From Pleionea sp052032335 (lineage in GTDB: Bacteria > Pseudomonadota > Gammaproteobacteria > Enterobacterales > Kangiellaceae), in the NCBI GenBank assembly GCA_052032335.1, contig JBPEWV010000139.1, positions 1 to 42,081 on the forward strand: a stretch of DNA of 42,081 bases, written 5' to 3'. Below are positions 1-8,078 of this stretch, piece after piece (position 1 is the first letter of the stretch; the number at the start of each line of letters is the position of its first letter). Under the pieces are notes generated by a model. The model did not search any database, was not told the origin of the DNA, and saw only the letters and a program-made list of their open reading frames with translations. Position numbers and translations under genes: made by a program.

Positions 1-373
1 ATCGGTGAGAGCCACCCATGACTTCTTATTAGAAGAAGATATCGTTCGACTCAAGCCTCTTATTTTAGACGAGTATTTTGATGCGGTGGAACTAGTGTGC
101 GCCAAAAGTCGTTCGGGAACGATTGTTGGATTTAGTGGGGTTTTAGACGGAAATATTGAGATGTTATTTATTTCTCCTGAGTCAAGGGGTAACGGTATAG
201 GCGCAGCGCTGATTAAGCATGCGATCGAGAGTCAAGCGGCAAAAAGAGTTGATGTAAATGAGCAAAACAAACAAGCTTTAGGCTTCTACGAGCATCTAGG
301 ATTTTCCGTGGTTGGAAAGTCAAGTTTGGATGGACAAGGAAAACCTTATCCCATTTTACACATGGAACTCTAG
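1..373 (+). CDS. GNAT N-acetyltransferase, YjaB-like (5'-truncated by window edge)
   Basis: C-terminal part of a GCN5-related N-acetyltransferase, which transfers acetyl from acetyl-CoA to an amine; the substrate is unknown. The visible protein starts in the conserved ATHDFL segment, which in E. coli YjaB lies about 25 residues inside the protein. The reading frame is open to the left edge, so the true start is upstream and the in-frame GTG at 5 is not the real start. The acetyl-CoA binding motif A is clear: a beta strand ending MLFISPESRGNGIGAALI with the R/Q-x-x-G-x-G/A loop (RGNGIG). The NEQNKQALGFYEHLGF segment is the typical motif B with the catalytic-region tyrosine, and the KPYPILHMEL end matches the YjaB C-terminus. 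No partner gene is visible: the next gene, ettA, is convergent and beyond a terminator. Family call is secure; physiological substrate is not. Confidence 0.85.
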   Translation, partial: SVRATHDFLLEEDIVRLKPLILDEYFDAVELVCAKSRSGTIVGFSGVLDGNIEMLFISPESRGNGIGAALIKHAIESQAAKRVDVNEQNKQALGFYEHLGFSVVGKSSLDGQGKPYPILHMEL

Positions 374-593
374 GGTTTAACTTAATACCAATCAATCCAC
401 GCGGTTCAGACTTTCTATGTTTAAAATCTAAGGTTGAAGTGGTCTATCTCTCACTTAAGCATATATACGTATTAGTTGCAGCTTAATATGAAAATTTCAT
501 CAAAGTTGAGGTGCTAAACTTGGAAAAAGGACATTCCAGATAACAACGTCTGAAAAGGGATGATAGAAATAGTTAATTAGCAACAGTTTAAAT

Positions 594-621
594 AGAAAAG
601 CGCCGATTTCGGCGCTTTTCT
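594..621 (-). terminator. Bidirectional rho-independent terminator between the GNAT gene and ettA
   Basis: A perfect 12-bp stem (arms 594-605 and 610-621, AGAAAAGCGCCG and its complement) with a 4-nt loop. The GC core is flanked by A-rich and T-rich ends on both sides, so it can act in either direction. It lies 17 nt past the ettA stop on the minus strand and is the natural end of that transcript. The 220 bp between 374 and 593 show no gene or clear promoter. Confidence 0.85.
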
Positions 622-637
622 AATTCAACGATTTAGG

Positions 638-2308
638 TTAGTCGTTGCCTAACTTTTTGTACTTTATGCGGTGCGGTTGATCGGCATCGGCACCGAGTCG
701 ACGTTTACGGTCAGCTTCGTAGTCGGCGTAGTTGCCTTCGAACCAGACGGTTTCACTGTTGCCCTCGAACGCCAAAATGTGCGTTGCGATTCGATCCAGG
801 AACCAGCGGTCGTGCGAAATAACAACGGCGCAACCGGGAAACGCAAGTAACGCATCTTCCAGTGCTCGTAACGTTTCAACATCAAGGTCATTGGTTGGCT
901 CATCAAGCAGCAATACATTACCACCGCTGCGCAGTAGTTTGGCCAGGTGTACTCGGTTGCGTTCACCTCCGGATAAATCTTTAATGTGTTTCTGTTGGTC
1001 ACTGCCTTTAAAGTTAAAGCGACCAACGTAAGCTCTAGAAGGTACTGTGTAATTGCCTACGGTAATGTTGTCAGAGCCGTCAGAGATTTCTTCGAATACG
1101 GTTTTTTCGCCATCGAGAGCATCGCGAGATTGATCAACGTACGCCAGCTCGACCGTTTCACCAATGGTGATGGTTCCGGCATCGGGTTTTTCCTGGCCCA
1201 TTAGCATTTTAAACAAGGTTGACTTACCGGCACCGTTTGGGCCGATAATACCAACAATACCACCTTGTGGCAGACGGAAGTTCAAATCAGAATATAAGAC
1301 TTTATCGCCAAAATTCTTTTGTACTCCTTCGGCTTCAATCACCTGGCTGCCCAATCGAGGACCGGGCGGAATGTATAACTCGCGCGTTTCATTTCGCTTT
1401 TGAAATTCTTGCGACGATAATTCTTCGAATCGAGACATACGGGCTTTGCTTTTTGCCTGTCGCCCTTTTGCGTTGGAACGCACCCACTCCAGTTCTTCTT
1501 TCATGGCTTTTTGATGCGCGGTCTCTTTTTTCTCTTCCATTTCAAGACGTTTTTCTTTCTGTTCCAGCCAGGAGGAGTAATTGCCTTCCCAGGGAATGCC
1601 ATGACCACGGTCGAGTTCGAGAATCCAACCGGCGGCGTTGTCGAGGAAATAACGATCGTGGGTTACCGCGACTACGGTACCTGTGAAGTCGTGCAGGAAT
1701 CGCTCAAGCCAAGCCACTGATTCGGCATCGAGATGGTTGGTGGGCTCATCAAGTAACAGCATGTCGGGTTTCGATAACAGCAATTTACACAAAGCGACGC
1801 GACGTTTTTCACCGCCGGACAAATGACTGACATCGGCATCCCAGGGCGGTAAACGCAATGCCTCTGCTGCGCGCTCTAATGTTCGATCGATTTCCCAGCC
1901 GTTGGCGGCGTCAATTTTATCTTGCAATTCGGCTTGTTCTGCAAGCAGTTTGTCGAAGTCGGCGTCGGGCTCGGCAAATGCATTGCTGACTTCTTCAAAT
2001 CGTTTAAGCCATTCTTTGACTTCGCCAAGCCCTTGCTCAACGTTGCCTTTCACGTCGAGTGATTCGTCGAGCTGAGGTTCTTGTGGCAGATAACCGATAT
2101 TAATGCCCGGCTGAGGTCGCGCCTCGCCGTCGTATTCGGTATCGACGCCAGCCATTATGCGTAATACGGTGGATTTTCCAGCACCGTTTAAGCCGAGTAC
2201 GCCAATTTTTGCTCCGGGAAAAAACGACAGAGAAATATCTTTAATAATGGTTTTATTGGGCGGCACCACTTTGCTCACCCGATTCATGGTATAAATATAT
2301 TGCGCCAT
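638..2308 (-). CDS. ettA: Energy-dependent translational throttle protein EttA (ABC-F ATPase)
   Basis: Cytosolic ABC-F protein of 556 residues (E. coli EttA is 555) that binds the ribosomal E site and gates entry into elongation according to ATP/ADP ratio. Two ABC domains are visible. The first has Walker A GLNGAGKST (about residues 39-47), signature LSGGEKRR and Walker B LLLDEPTNHLD. The second has Walker A GPNGAGKST, signature LSGGERNR and LLLDEPTNDLD followed by the HDRWFLD switch. Between them is the charged P-site tRNA-interaction linker rich in K and E (EEKKETAHQKAMKEELEWVR), the hallmark of ABC-F proteins. There are no transmembrane segments, which excludes a transporter. The N-terminus MAQYIYTMNRVSK matches the family, supporting the start at 2308. 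It is monocistronic, divergent from the HEAT-cyclophilin gene with 92 bp between starts. Confidence 0.97.
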   Translation of the reverse strand: MAQYIYTMNRVSKVVPPNKTIIKDISLSFFPGAKIGVLGLNGAGKSTVLRIMAGVDTEYDGEARPQPGINIGYLPQEPQLDESLDVKGNVEQGLGEVKEWLKRFEEVSNAFAEPDADFDKLLAEQAELQDKIDAANGWEIDRTLERAAEALRLPPWDADVSHLSGGEKRRVALCKLLLSKPDMLLLDEPTNHLDAESVAWLERFLHDFTGTVVAVTHDRYFLDNAAGWILELDRGHGIPWEGNYSSWLEQKEKRLEMEEKKETAHQKAMKEELEWVRSNAKGRQAKSKARMSRFEELSSQEFQKRNETRELYIPPGPRLGSQVIEAEGVQKNFGDKVLYSDLNFRLPQGGIVGIIGPNGAGKSTLFKMLMGQEKPDAGTITIGETVELAYVDQSRDALDGEKTVFEEISDGSDNITVGNYTVPSRAYVGRFNFKGSDQQKHIKDLSGGERNRVHLAKLLRSGGNVLLLDEPTNDLDVETLRALEDALLAFPGCAVVISHDRWFLDRIATHILAFEGNSETVWFEGNYADYEADRKRRLGADADQPHRIKYKKLGND

Positions 2309-2400
2309 AACTTCACTTTCGTTTTGCTTGAATTTGGGGTGATTTTAACAGCAATCAGCAAAAATTGTGAGGCGCGGCTGAACTTTTCTGAGGAAGCAGA

Positions 2401-4083
2401 ATGAGACAAATAATTACAGCGGTTCTGATGGCGATTGCATGGACTCTCTTGGTCGGGTGCAGTCAAACGATGCCTTCGCAAAAAGCGATGCAGTTGCATC
2501 AGATGGCCGATCAGCGAAGCCAAGATTTGTCGCTATTTAGAGCCGTATTAAAAAGTGGAACGATCGAAGAAAAACAGATCGCGGCGCTTGGACTGGGACG
2601 CATAGGAGGCGCTGCACCGGCCGAGATTTTGCTTAATGTGTTAAATGATACCAGCGTCGAGGTGCGTCGAAAAGTGGTCTTGGGACTTGGCTTAACGGGC
2701 GAATCATCGGCCACAAGTGCGTTGGTCGAGCAGTTTAAAATTGAACTGGACCCAGCGGTACGAAATGAGATTTTACTGTCGTTGGGCAATCTCGGCGGAC
2801 CGGTTGCGTATCAACATTTGATCGCGACTTTGCTTGATTCTGAGTCGATCAATGTGCAGCAAGGATACGCGGCTCAAGCCATTGGTCTGTTATTAACTTG
2901 GCATTCAGATGATGTTTATCTGAATGAATTTCAGCAGGTGCCGACGTTACTGCAGCTTGCCACCGGAGAATCTTTTGCAGCCACTCAGGCGGCGTTTGCT
3001 TTGACCCGTCTTCCGGAAGAACGATTATCTCAACATGCCCACGCGTTAACGAAATCGATCGCAAAAGCGAAGAATATCGACGCCGCTACGTTTTTGATGA
3101 GAGCATGGGGGCGGCAAACCAACAAAGAGGATTATCTGGCCATTTTTCCTTTGCTGCAGTCCAGTCATCGGGGGGTGAACATCGAAACTATTCGAGCCCT
3201 GCAGTCGTTAGTGGATAAACCTTTGGTGCGACAGATATTGATTACCAAACTGGACCATCAAGACACGCATGTTGCTGCCACGGCTTTGGCTGGTTTATTG
3301 GGTCAAATGGATGAGCGTTCGTTACAGCCCCTTATCTCGAGAGTTTTGAACGACAAGCGCTGGTGGCTGAAAGGTCTGGTGGTGGATTACCTGTTGCAAA
3401 ATCAGCCTCTGAAATTAAAGCCATTGCTGGCCAATGAGTTAGAATTGGCCCCACGCTGGTTTCGGGTCAAGTTGTTTACAGCCGTCAAACAGGCTTACCC
3501 CGAACAACACAGATCGTTGTTTAATGACTTTGTAAAAAAATACGACTGGATCACCGAAAACGACTCTGATTTAGAACGAGTGCTCAATCCAAAGGCTGAC
3601 TCGGGGATTGATGGAAATCCGGTTCGATTTAACGAAAGCGCGGCCGATGTTTTCGTCAATGCGAACCAGTTGATCGAGATCACGACCAATCGAGGAGCGT
3701 TTCAAATTCAACTGTTCTCCGAAGCGATGTATACCGCTCACAACTTTACGCGACTGGTGAATCAGAGTTTTTACAATGGCTCGATATTCAGTCGAGTGAT
3801 CCCCAATTTTGTGGTCCAAGGTGGTGAGCATCATGGCGATGGTAGTGGAACGGTCGGGTACAGCATTCGGGAAGAAATAACGCAACGGTCGCATTTGCCG
3901 AGAACGGTGGGGATGGCAACTATGGGTAAAGACACAGGTGGCGCTCAATTTTTTATTAATCTCGCACCGAATTTACATTTGGATCGCCGATACACAATTT
4001 TTGGTGAAGTGATTTCTGGTTGGGAGGTTGCAAAGAGACTCAACCTGGGGGACTGGATTATTACTGCCGAAGTCGTTGAGTAA
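2401..4083 (+). CDS. HEAT-repeat lipoprotein with C-terminal cyclophilin-type PPIase domain
   Basis: A 560-residue predicted lipoprotein. The N-terminus is a short hydrophobic signal with lipobox LVGC (acylated Cys20). Residues about 40-370 form helical HEAT/PBS-lyase-like repeats, for example AALGLGRIGG, VVLGLGLTGESSATSALVEQ and ATALAGLLGQMD spaced roughly 30-35 residues apart. A charged linker leads to a cyclophilin domain from about 423 to 560. Catalytic-site residues equivalent to human CypA R55, F60 and Q63 are retained in FSRVIPNFVVQGG (R465, F470, Q473), and GAQFFIN (514-520) is intact. The CypA tryptophan position is leucine, as is common in bacterial cyclophilins. Family knowledge predicts prolyl isomerisation of envelope proteins, with the HEAT solenoid as a docking platform; that coupling is inference. 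The start is supported by GAGGA just upstream. Acylation could place it on the inner or outer membrane; residue +2 is serine, which permits outer-membrane sorting. Confidence 0.88.
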   Translation: MRQIITAVLMAIAWTLLVGCSQTMPSQKAMQLHQMADQRSQDLSLFRAVLKSGTIEEKQIAALGLGRIGGAAPAEILLNVLNDTSVEVRRKVVLGLGLTGESSATSALVEQFKIELDPAVRNEILLSLGNLGGPVAYQHLIATLLDSESINVQQGYAAQAIGLLLTWHSDDVYLNEFQQVPTLLQLATGESFAATQAAFALTRLPEERLSQHAHALTKSIAKAKNIDAATFLMRAWGRQTNKEDYLAIFPLLQSSHRGVNIETIRALQSLVDKPLVRQILITKLDHQDTHVAATALAGLLGQMDERSLQPLISRVLNDKRWWLKGLVVDYLLQNQPLKLKPLLANELELAPRWFRVKLFTAVKQAYPEQHRSLFNDFVKKYDWITENDSDLERVLNPKADSGIDGNPVRFNESAADVFVNANQLIEITTNRGAFQIQLFSEAMYTAHNFTRLVNQSFYNGSIFSRVIPNFVVQGGEHHGDGSGTVGYSIREEITQRSHLPRTVGMATMGKDTGGAQFFINLAPNLHLDRRYTIFGEVISGWEVAKRLNLGDWIITAEVVE

Positions 4084-4115
4084 GCAAACAATAGATCAGC
4101 CATCGAGACCGTTTG

Positions 4116-5003
4116 ATGCACGCACACACCAACGCCCATAAAGGTAATGAAAAAGCGCTCAAATCAGCGTTTTTTATTATTTTTTTCTTTATGATTGTCG
4201 AGGCCATCGGAGGTGTGGTGTCTGGCAGCCTGGCTTTGCTTGCTGACGCCGGACATATGTTAACCGATGCTGCGGCACTGGGAATGGCCTGGCTTGCGTT
4301 CGTTGCCGGGCGTCGCCCGCCAGACGCCGCTCATTCTTATGGCCATCAGCGTTATCAGGTACTTGCAGCGTTTGTAAACGGGCTGTTTCTGATTCTGATT
4401 GTTTTGTGGATTTTGAGTGAGGCCATCGAACGCTTTCAAAATCCCAATAAAATAAATATCGCAGTGATGTTAAGTGTGGCGACCATTGGACTGGTGGTTA
4501 ATCTGATCACCTTTAAAATGCTCCATGGTGGTGAGACAAGCAACCTTAATATCCGCGGGGCCATGCTGCATGTTTTGAGCGACTTGCTGGGTTCGGTTGC
4601 TGCCATTATTGCTGGGCTGATCATTTATTTTTATAACTGGCTTTGGATCGATCCTGCTTTGTCTCTGGTTGTAGCGGCACTGATCGTTCGCAGCGGTTGG
4701 TTCTTGATTAAAGATTCGATACACATATTACTGGAAGGGGTACCGCAACATATTGATGTCGATGCGGTGAAGCAGCACCTCGAGTCGTTGGATCCGGCGA
4801 TAGAAAACGTTCATCATATTCATACCTGGAGTTTGAATAATGAAGAAGTATTGATGACCTTGCATTTGAAAATGAAGCGCATCGACAATGTTGATCCGTT
4901 ACTCAAACGACTTCATCTTGAGCTGGAACGGAAATTTAATATTACCCACGCGACCATTCAAATTGAAAAAAATTATTGCAGCAGCCAACTAGAACAGTTT
5001 TAA
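4116..5003 (+). CDS. Cation diffusion facilitator (zinc/cobalt exporter, ZitB/CzcD-like)
   Basis: Inner-membrane CDF transporter of 295 residues that exports Zn(II) or a similar divalent cation in exchange for protons. Six hydrophobic helices are visible. Metal-site motifs are the H-x3-D pair in helix 2 (H47 and D51 in LADAGHMLTD) and H-x3-D in helix 5 (H152 and D156 in LHVLSD), the zinc-type arrangement. The cytoplasmic C-terminal domain contains NVHHIHTWSLN and a conserved THATIQIE near the end, typical of the dimerising ferredoxin-like domain. The N-terminus is short and carries three histidines. An in-frame TTG at 4113 precedes the ATG; the ATG at 4116 is preferred. It follows the cyclophilin gene by 32 bp and could be cotranscribed. 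Substrate specificity (Zn versus Cd, Co) is inferred from the family only. Confidence 0.93.
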   Translation: MHAHTNAHKGNEKALKSAFFIIFFFMIVEAIGGVVSGSLALLADAGHMLTDAAALGMAWLAFVAGRRPPDAAHSYGHQRYQVLAAFVNGLFLILIVLWILSEAIERFQNPNKINIAVMLSVATIGLVVNLITFKMLHGGETSNLNIRGAMLHVLSDLLGSVAAIIAGLIIYFYNWLWIDPALSLVVAALIVRSGWFLIKDSIHILLEGVPQHIDVDAVKQHLESLDPAIENVHHIHTWSLNNEEVLMTLHLKMKRIDNVDPLLKRLHLELERKFNITHATIQIEKNYCSSQLEQF

Positions 5004-5057
5004 TTGGTTGTTATTTTCAAATTCATAAACATATTAAGTAACCCATAAAAACTAATA

Positions 5058-5666
5058 ATGAAGCTCTTTATTCAATTTTTAATAATCGTTTTAATGACAC
5101 TTGGCTTATTTTCTTGTGCGACCTATCGCCCGTCGAATACAGAGAATCTTTGCGAAATTTTTCGCGGCGAAACCGATTGGTATGAGGCCGCAGTCGAAGC
5201 CAGTGAGGAATTTGGAACACCCATATGGGTGATGATGGCGATCATGCATCAGGAGTCGCGCTTCCGACACGATGTGCGCGCGCCAAGAGATTACATTTTG
5301 TGGGTTATTCCCTGGGGCTATAAATCGTCGGCCTACGGATTCGCTCAAGCCAAAGACCCGGTCTGGGGTGAGTTTCAAGAGGATTTCGATAGCGGTGCCG
5401 ATCGCGATGATTTTTACGACGCCATTCATTTTATCGGTTGGTACACCAATAATACACAGCGACGTCTAAAAGTATCTAAGTGGGACGCTTACAACCAGTA
5501 CCTGGCTTACCACGAAGGGCAAGGTGGATTCAGCCGGGGAAGCTACAAAAAGAAACCTTGGTTAATAAAAGTCGCTCATAAAGTGAAAAACAAAGCCGCC
5601 ATGTTTAATCAGCAGTTAAAAAGTTGTAAAGATGAACTGGATGACGCTATTGATGGCTGGTTTTAG
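5058..5666 (+). CDS. Small lipoprotein with lytic transglycosylase-like (SLT) fold
   Basis: A 202-residue predicted lipoprotein: hydrophobic signal with lipobox LFSC (Cys20). Residues about 45-150 resemble the lysozyme-like transglycosylase fold. IWVMMAIMHQESRFRHDVRAP gives a helix ending in a catalytic-type glutamate (E66 in HQESRF), and SSAYGFAQA corresponds to the YGLMQ-like segment of SLT enzymes. WDAYNQYLAYHEGQGGF corresponds to the later substrate-groove helix with the tyrosine/histidine pair. The family would cleave the MurNAc-GlcNAc bond of peptidoglycan with 1,6-anhydro product formation. It sits 54 bp after the CDF gene on the same strand; no functional link is evident. The fold assignment rests on short motifs, so activity is likely but not certain. 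Two further cysteines (C32 and one near the C-terminus) could form a disulphide. Confidence 0.75.
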   Translation: MKLFIQFLIIVLMTLGLFSCATYRPSNTENLCEIFRGETDWYEAAVEASEEFGTPIWVMMAIMHQESRFRHDVRAPRDYILWVIPWGYKSSAYGFAQAKDPVWGEFQEDFDSGADRDDFYDAIHFIGWYTNNTQRRLKVSKWDAYNQYLAYHEGQGGFSRGSYKKKPWLIKVAHKVKNKAAMFNQQLKSCKDELDDAIDGWF

Positions 5667-5780
5667 ACATGGCGACGCAATATATTCTGTCCTGAATTGG
5701 TAATATTGCTGGTGCGATTCTCGCTAGTGGTAGGTTAAAATCAAGCGGTTAAATGGTTAAAGAAAAGGTAGTAGAGAGTG

Positions 5781-7712
5781 ATGCGTAGTTTACTTATTGT
5801 AATTGGGGTGTTTTGGGCCTCATTGGGATTTACGAAGTCGATCCCACTCGAGCTTTTTGCCAAAGACAGCGAGTTTAAGTCGGTTCGATTATCACCAGAT
5901 GGCAAGCACCTTGCAGCGACAATGCCACACTCTGATAGAACGGTACTGGTTGTTTTAAATCGAGAAACCATGCAGCCCGTATACGGTTTTCGTTTTGGCG
6001 AAAACGAACACATCAGTCGATTCTTCTGGGCTAATAACGAAAGACTGGTATTTACTCGAGTTGAAGAGCGTGGTGATTCCGAAATTCCGGTCAGTTACGG
6101 ACAAATTTACGCTGGAAATCTCGACGGTACCAAAAGTTATCCTGTTTTCGGTTATCAAGCAGGGGGCTCATCTTCAGTTTCGCGAATGAATAAGAATAAA
6201 GCGACGGAACGAGCGTCTGGAACTATCGCACACATGTTACCCGACGATCCAGAACACATATTAGTGCTCGCTAAGTCATGGGGCAGCGGACCTGATGAGT
6301 CGATGCGATTACTGAAAGTAAATATTTATCAAGCAAAAAAGGAGCTGATCACGCGTACACCGTTTGGCAATATGCAGCTGACATTCAACTCTGATGGGTT
6401 GCCAGTGACTGCGACAGGGGTTGATTTCCGTGGTAACCGCAAGATGTTTTTTTACAAAGATCTTGAATGGAAAGAGGTGTCTGAAAAAGAGCCCATACAT
6501 GCCCTCACGCCAATTTATCTTAATAAGCAGGGTGATAAATTATACTTACAAGCGCCTGTGGATGAAAAAACTACCGGTATTTACGAATACGATCTGGCTT
6601 CTAAAGAATTGAAGCTGGTGTTCAATGACCCTAAATCTGACGTCGTAGATTTAATCGTGGATAGTGATGATAATTCCATGGTTGGCGCTGTGACTATGCC
6701 TGGAAAAGTTGAATATCATTATTTTGGTGAAGGATCTGACTTTGCGAAACTGCACCAAAGTTTAACCTCGGCATTCGGTGGCGTTGGAGTCAGTATATTA
6801 TCCAGCACTGATGATATGAATGAACATGTATTGTTTGTTCAAAGTGATAAAAACCCAGGCGACTTTTACCTGTTTAATCGAAAGAAGGGGTCAGCTGATT
6901 ATTTATTAAGCACTAAGAAGTGGATTGATCCTGCCATAATGTCAGAGCGACGTCCTATTTCGTTCAAAGCTCGAGATGGTGAAACCATACATGGATACCT
7001 TACGCTACCGAAAGACAGTAAAAAACCAGTGCCACTAGTGACCTACGTACATGGTGGACCCTATGGTATTCGCGATGAGTGGTGGTTTGACTCACAATCA
7101 CAGCTTTTGGCGAACAATGGGTTTGCCGTGTTGCAGGTCAATTACCGCGGCTCTGGTGGATACGGTGAAACCTATGAGAAAACAGCTTATAAAAAACGAA
7201 GCACCTTGATTCAGCATGATATTATCGATGGCACCAAGTGGGCGATGTCACGACCCGATGTGGAAGCTAAAGCCTGTATTATGGGATGGAGTTTTGGTGG
7301 GTACTCGGCATTAATGTCTCCATTAATTGAGCCTGAGCTATTCTCATGCAGTATTGCTGCTGCTGGTGTTTATGACGCTGTCAGGCAGGAAAAGTCGGCT
7401 GATTACGCAGCTGTCCACTCATTATCGTTTGAGGTGGATGAAAAATACGGCAAAGATGAAGATTTATTGAAAAAAGAATCGCCCGTTACTTACATTGACA
7501 AGCTTAAAGCGCCCATCATGATTGTACACGGCGGTAACGACACTCGTGTTCCTCCGGAGCAGGCGTATATTTTGAAAGAAGCTCTAGAAGAAAGAAATAA
7601 ATCTTACGAATGGTTTTTCAAGGAGAAAGAAGGTCATGGATTTTTTGACCCGAAGAATCGAGTTGAGTTTTATCAACGTTCTCTCGAGTTTCTAAATAAA
7701 CACCTAAGATAA
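5781..7712 (+). CDS. Exported S9 family (prolyl oligopeptidase-type) serine peptidase, copy 1
   Basis: Secreted or periplasmic S9-clan peptidase of 643 residues from the ATG. A GTG immediately upstream at 5778 is a less likely start; a purine-rich GTAGAGAG precedes. The signal peptide is about residues 1-18. Residues about 25-385 form the N-terminal beta-propeller gating domain, including LSPDGKHLAA, the typical propeller WD-like start. The alpha/beta hydrolase domain (about 390-643) shows VHGGPYG for the oxyanion region, the nucleophile elbow GWSFGGYS (Ser504), the acid HGGNDTRVPP (Asp587) and histidine EGHGFF (His619). The family releases short peptides, often dipeptides or acyl-amino acids, from oligopeptides. 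It is the first of a tandem pair with the gene at 8079-10010, nearly colinear over the whole length. A strong terminator directly follows. It appears somewhat more AT-rich than the glyA-pgpA block. Confidence 0.93.
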   Translation: MRSLLIVIGVFWASLGFTKSIPLELFAKDSEFKSVRLSPDGKHLAATMPHSDRTVLVVLNRETMQPVYGFRFGENEHISRFFWANNERLVFTRVEERGDSEIPVSYGQIYAGNLDGTKSYPVFGYQAGGSSSVSRMNKNKATERASGTIAHMLPDDPEHILVLAKSWGSGPDESMRLLKVNIYQAKKELITRTPFGNMQLTFNSDGLPVTATGVDFRGNRKMFFYKDLEWKEVSEKEPIHALTPIYLNKQGDKLYLQAPVDEKTTGIYEYDLASKELKLVFNDPKSDVVDLIVDSDDNSMVGAVTMPGKVEYHYFGEGSDFAKLHQSLTSAFGGVGVSILSSTDDMNEHVLFVQSDKNPGDFYLFNRKKGSADYLLSTKKWIDPAIMSERRPISFKARDGETIHGYLTLPKDSKKPVPLVTYVHGGPYGIRDEWWFDSQSQLLANNGFAVLQVNYRGSGGYGETYEKTAYKKRSTLIQHDIIDGTKWAMSRPDVEAKACIMGWSFGGYSALMSPLIEPELFSCSIAAAGVYDAVRQEKSADYAAVHSLSFEVDEKYGKDEDLLKKESPVTYIDKLKAPIMIVHGGNDTRVPPEQAYILKEALEERNKSYEWFFKEKEGHGFFDPKNRVEFYQRSLEFLNKHLR

Positions 7713-7745
7713 ACAGTAAGAGCGGCTCGGCCGCTCTTACTGTTT
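7711..7745 (+). terminator. Strong rho-independent terminator after S9 peptidase copy 1
   Basis: Perfect 16-bp inverted repeat (arms 7711-7726 and 7730-7745, AAACAGTAAGAGCGGC and its complement) with a 3-nt TCG loop, overlapping the last bases of the stop codon. The right arm ends in TGTTT rather than a long T run, but the stem is long. The core GAGCGGC-loop-GCCGCTC is shared with the terminator behind copy 2, so it was probably duplicated with the gene. Confidence 0.85.
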
Positions 7746-8078
7746 ATGGCTCAAGAAATTTATTGGATAGATCAATTAACTAAGCTGTTCACCAGGCGAC
7801 AATGGAGTTTTGGCGTAGCTTGCGCTAAAGATAGGACGTTTGAATTGAGTTTTAGCGATATCTTTGATTCGGAAATTTGGTTAAGTTACAATCGTCTTTC
7901 AAATCGAAAGGATTCTTCGTAAATGCGTTGCTAACAGATTTGCAATTTAAAATTAGGGATTAAACCGTCACAGCTCATCACTTTGGCTTTCTGGGCTTTA
8001 TACATTGGGACTGATTGGAAAGTTAGATTTAATCGACATCGAAATGGACGAGTTAACTCGTCATTGAGGATTTATTGT
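7746..8078. other. Intergenic region between the two S9 peptidase genes
   Basis: About 330 bp with no convincing gene. In-frame codons upstream of the second peptidase (TTG at 7983) could extend it by 32 residues, but this extension lacks signal-peptide character and is not shared with copy 1. The region contains a perfect 16-bp palindrome at 8047-8062 just before the ribosome-binding site, and a short dyad CTTTC-N5-GAAAG near 7900. No promoter with good -35 and -10 elements could be assigned. Confidence 0.6.
8047..8062. promoter_or_regulatory. Perfect 16-bp palindrome upstream of S9 peptidase copy 2
   Basis: GACGAGTTAACTCGTC reads identically on both strands and ends about 17 nt before the ATG at 8079, just upstream of the TGAGGAT ribosome-binding sequence. 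With no loop it suits a dimeric repressor site better than a terminator. No equivalent was seen before copy 1. Function is inferred only from symmetry and position. Confidence 0.45.

Noticed and set aside
374..593. Possible small gene between the GNAT gene and ettA
   Set aside because: No open frame with start signal and reasonable composition; treated as noncoding.
1267..1686. 139-residue open frame antisense to ettA
   Set aside because: Shadow of the ettA gene; no start signal and no protein-like composition.
7983..8078. 32-codon TTG extension of S9 peptidase copy 2
   Set aside because: It would bury the signal peptide, is absent from copy 1, and has no ribosome-binding site.
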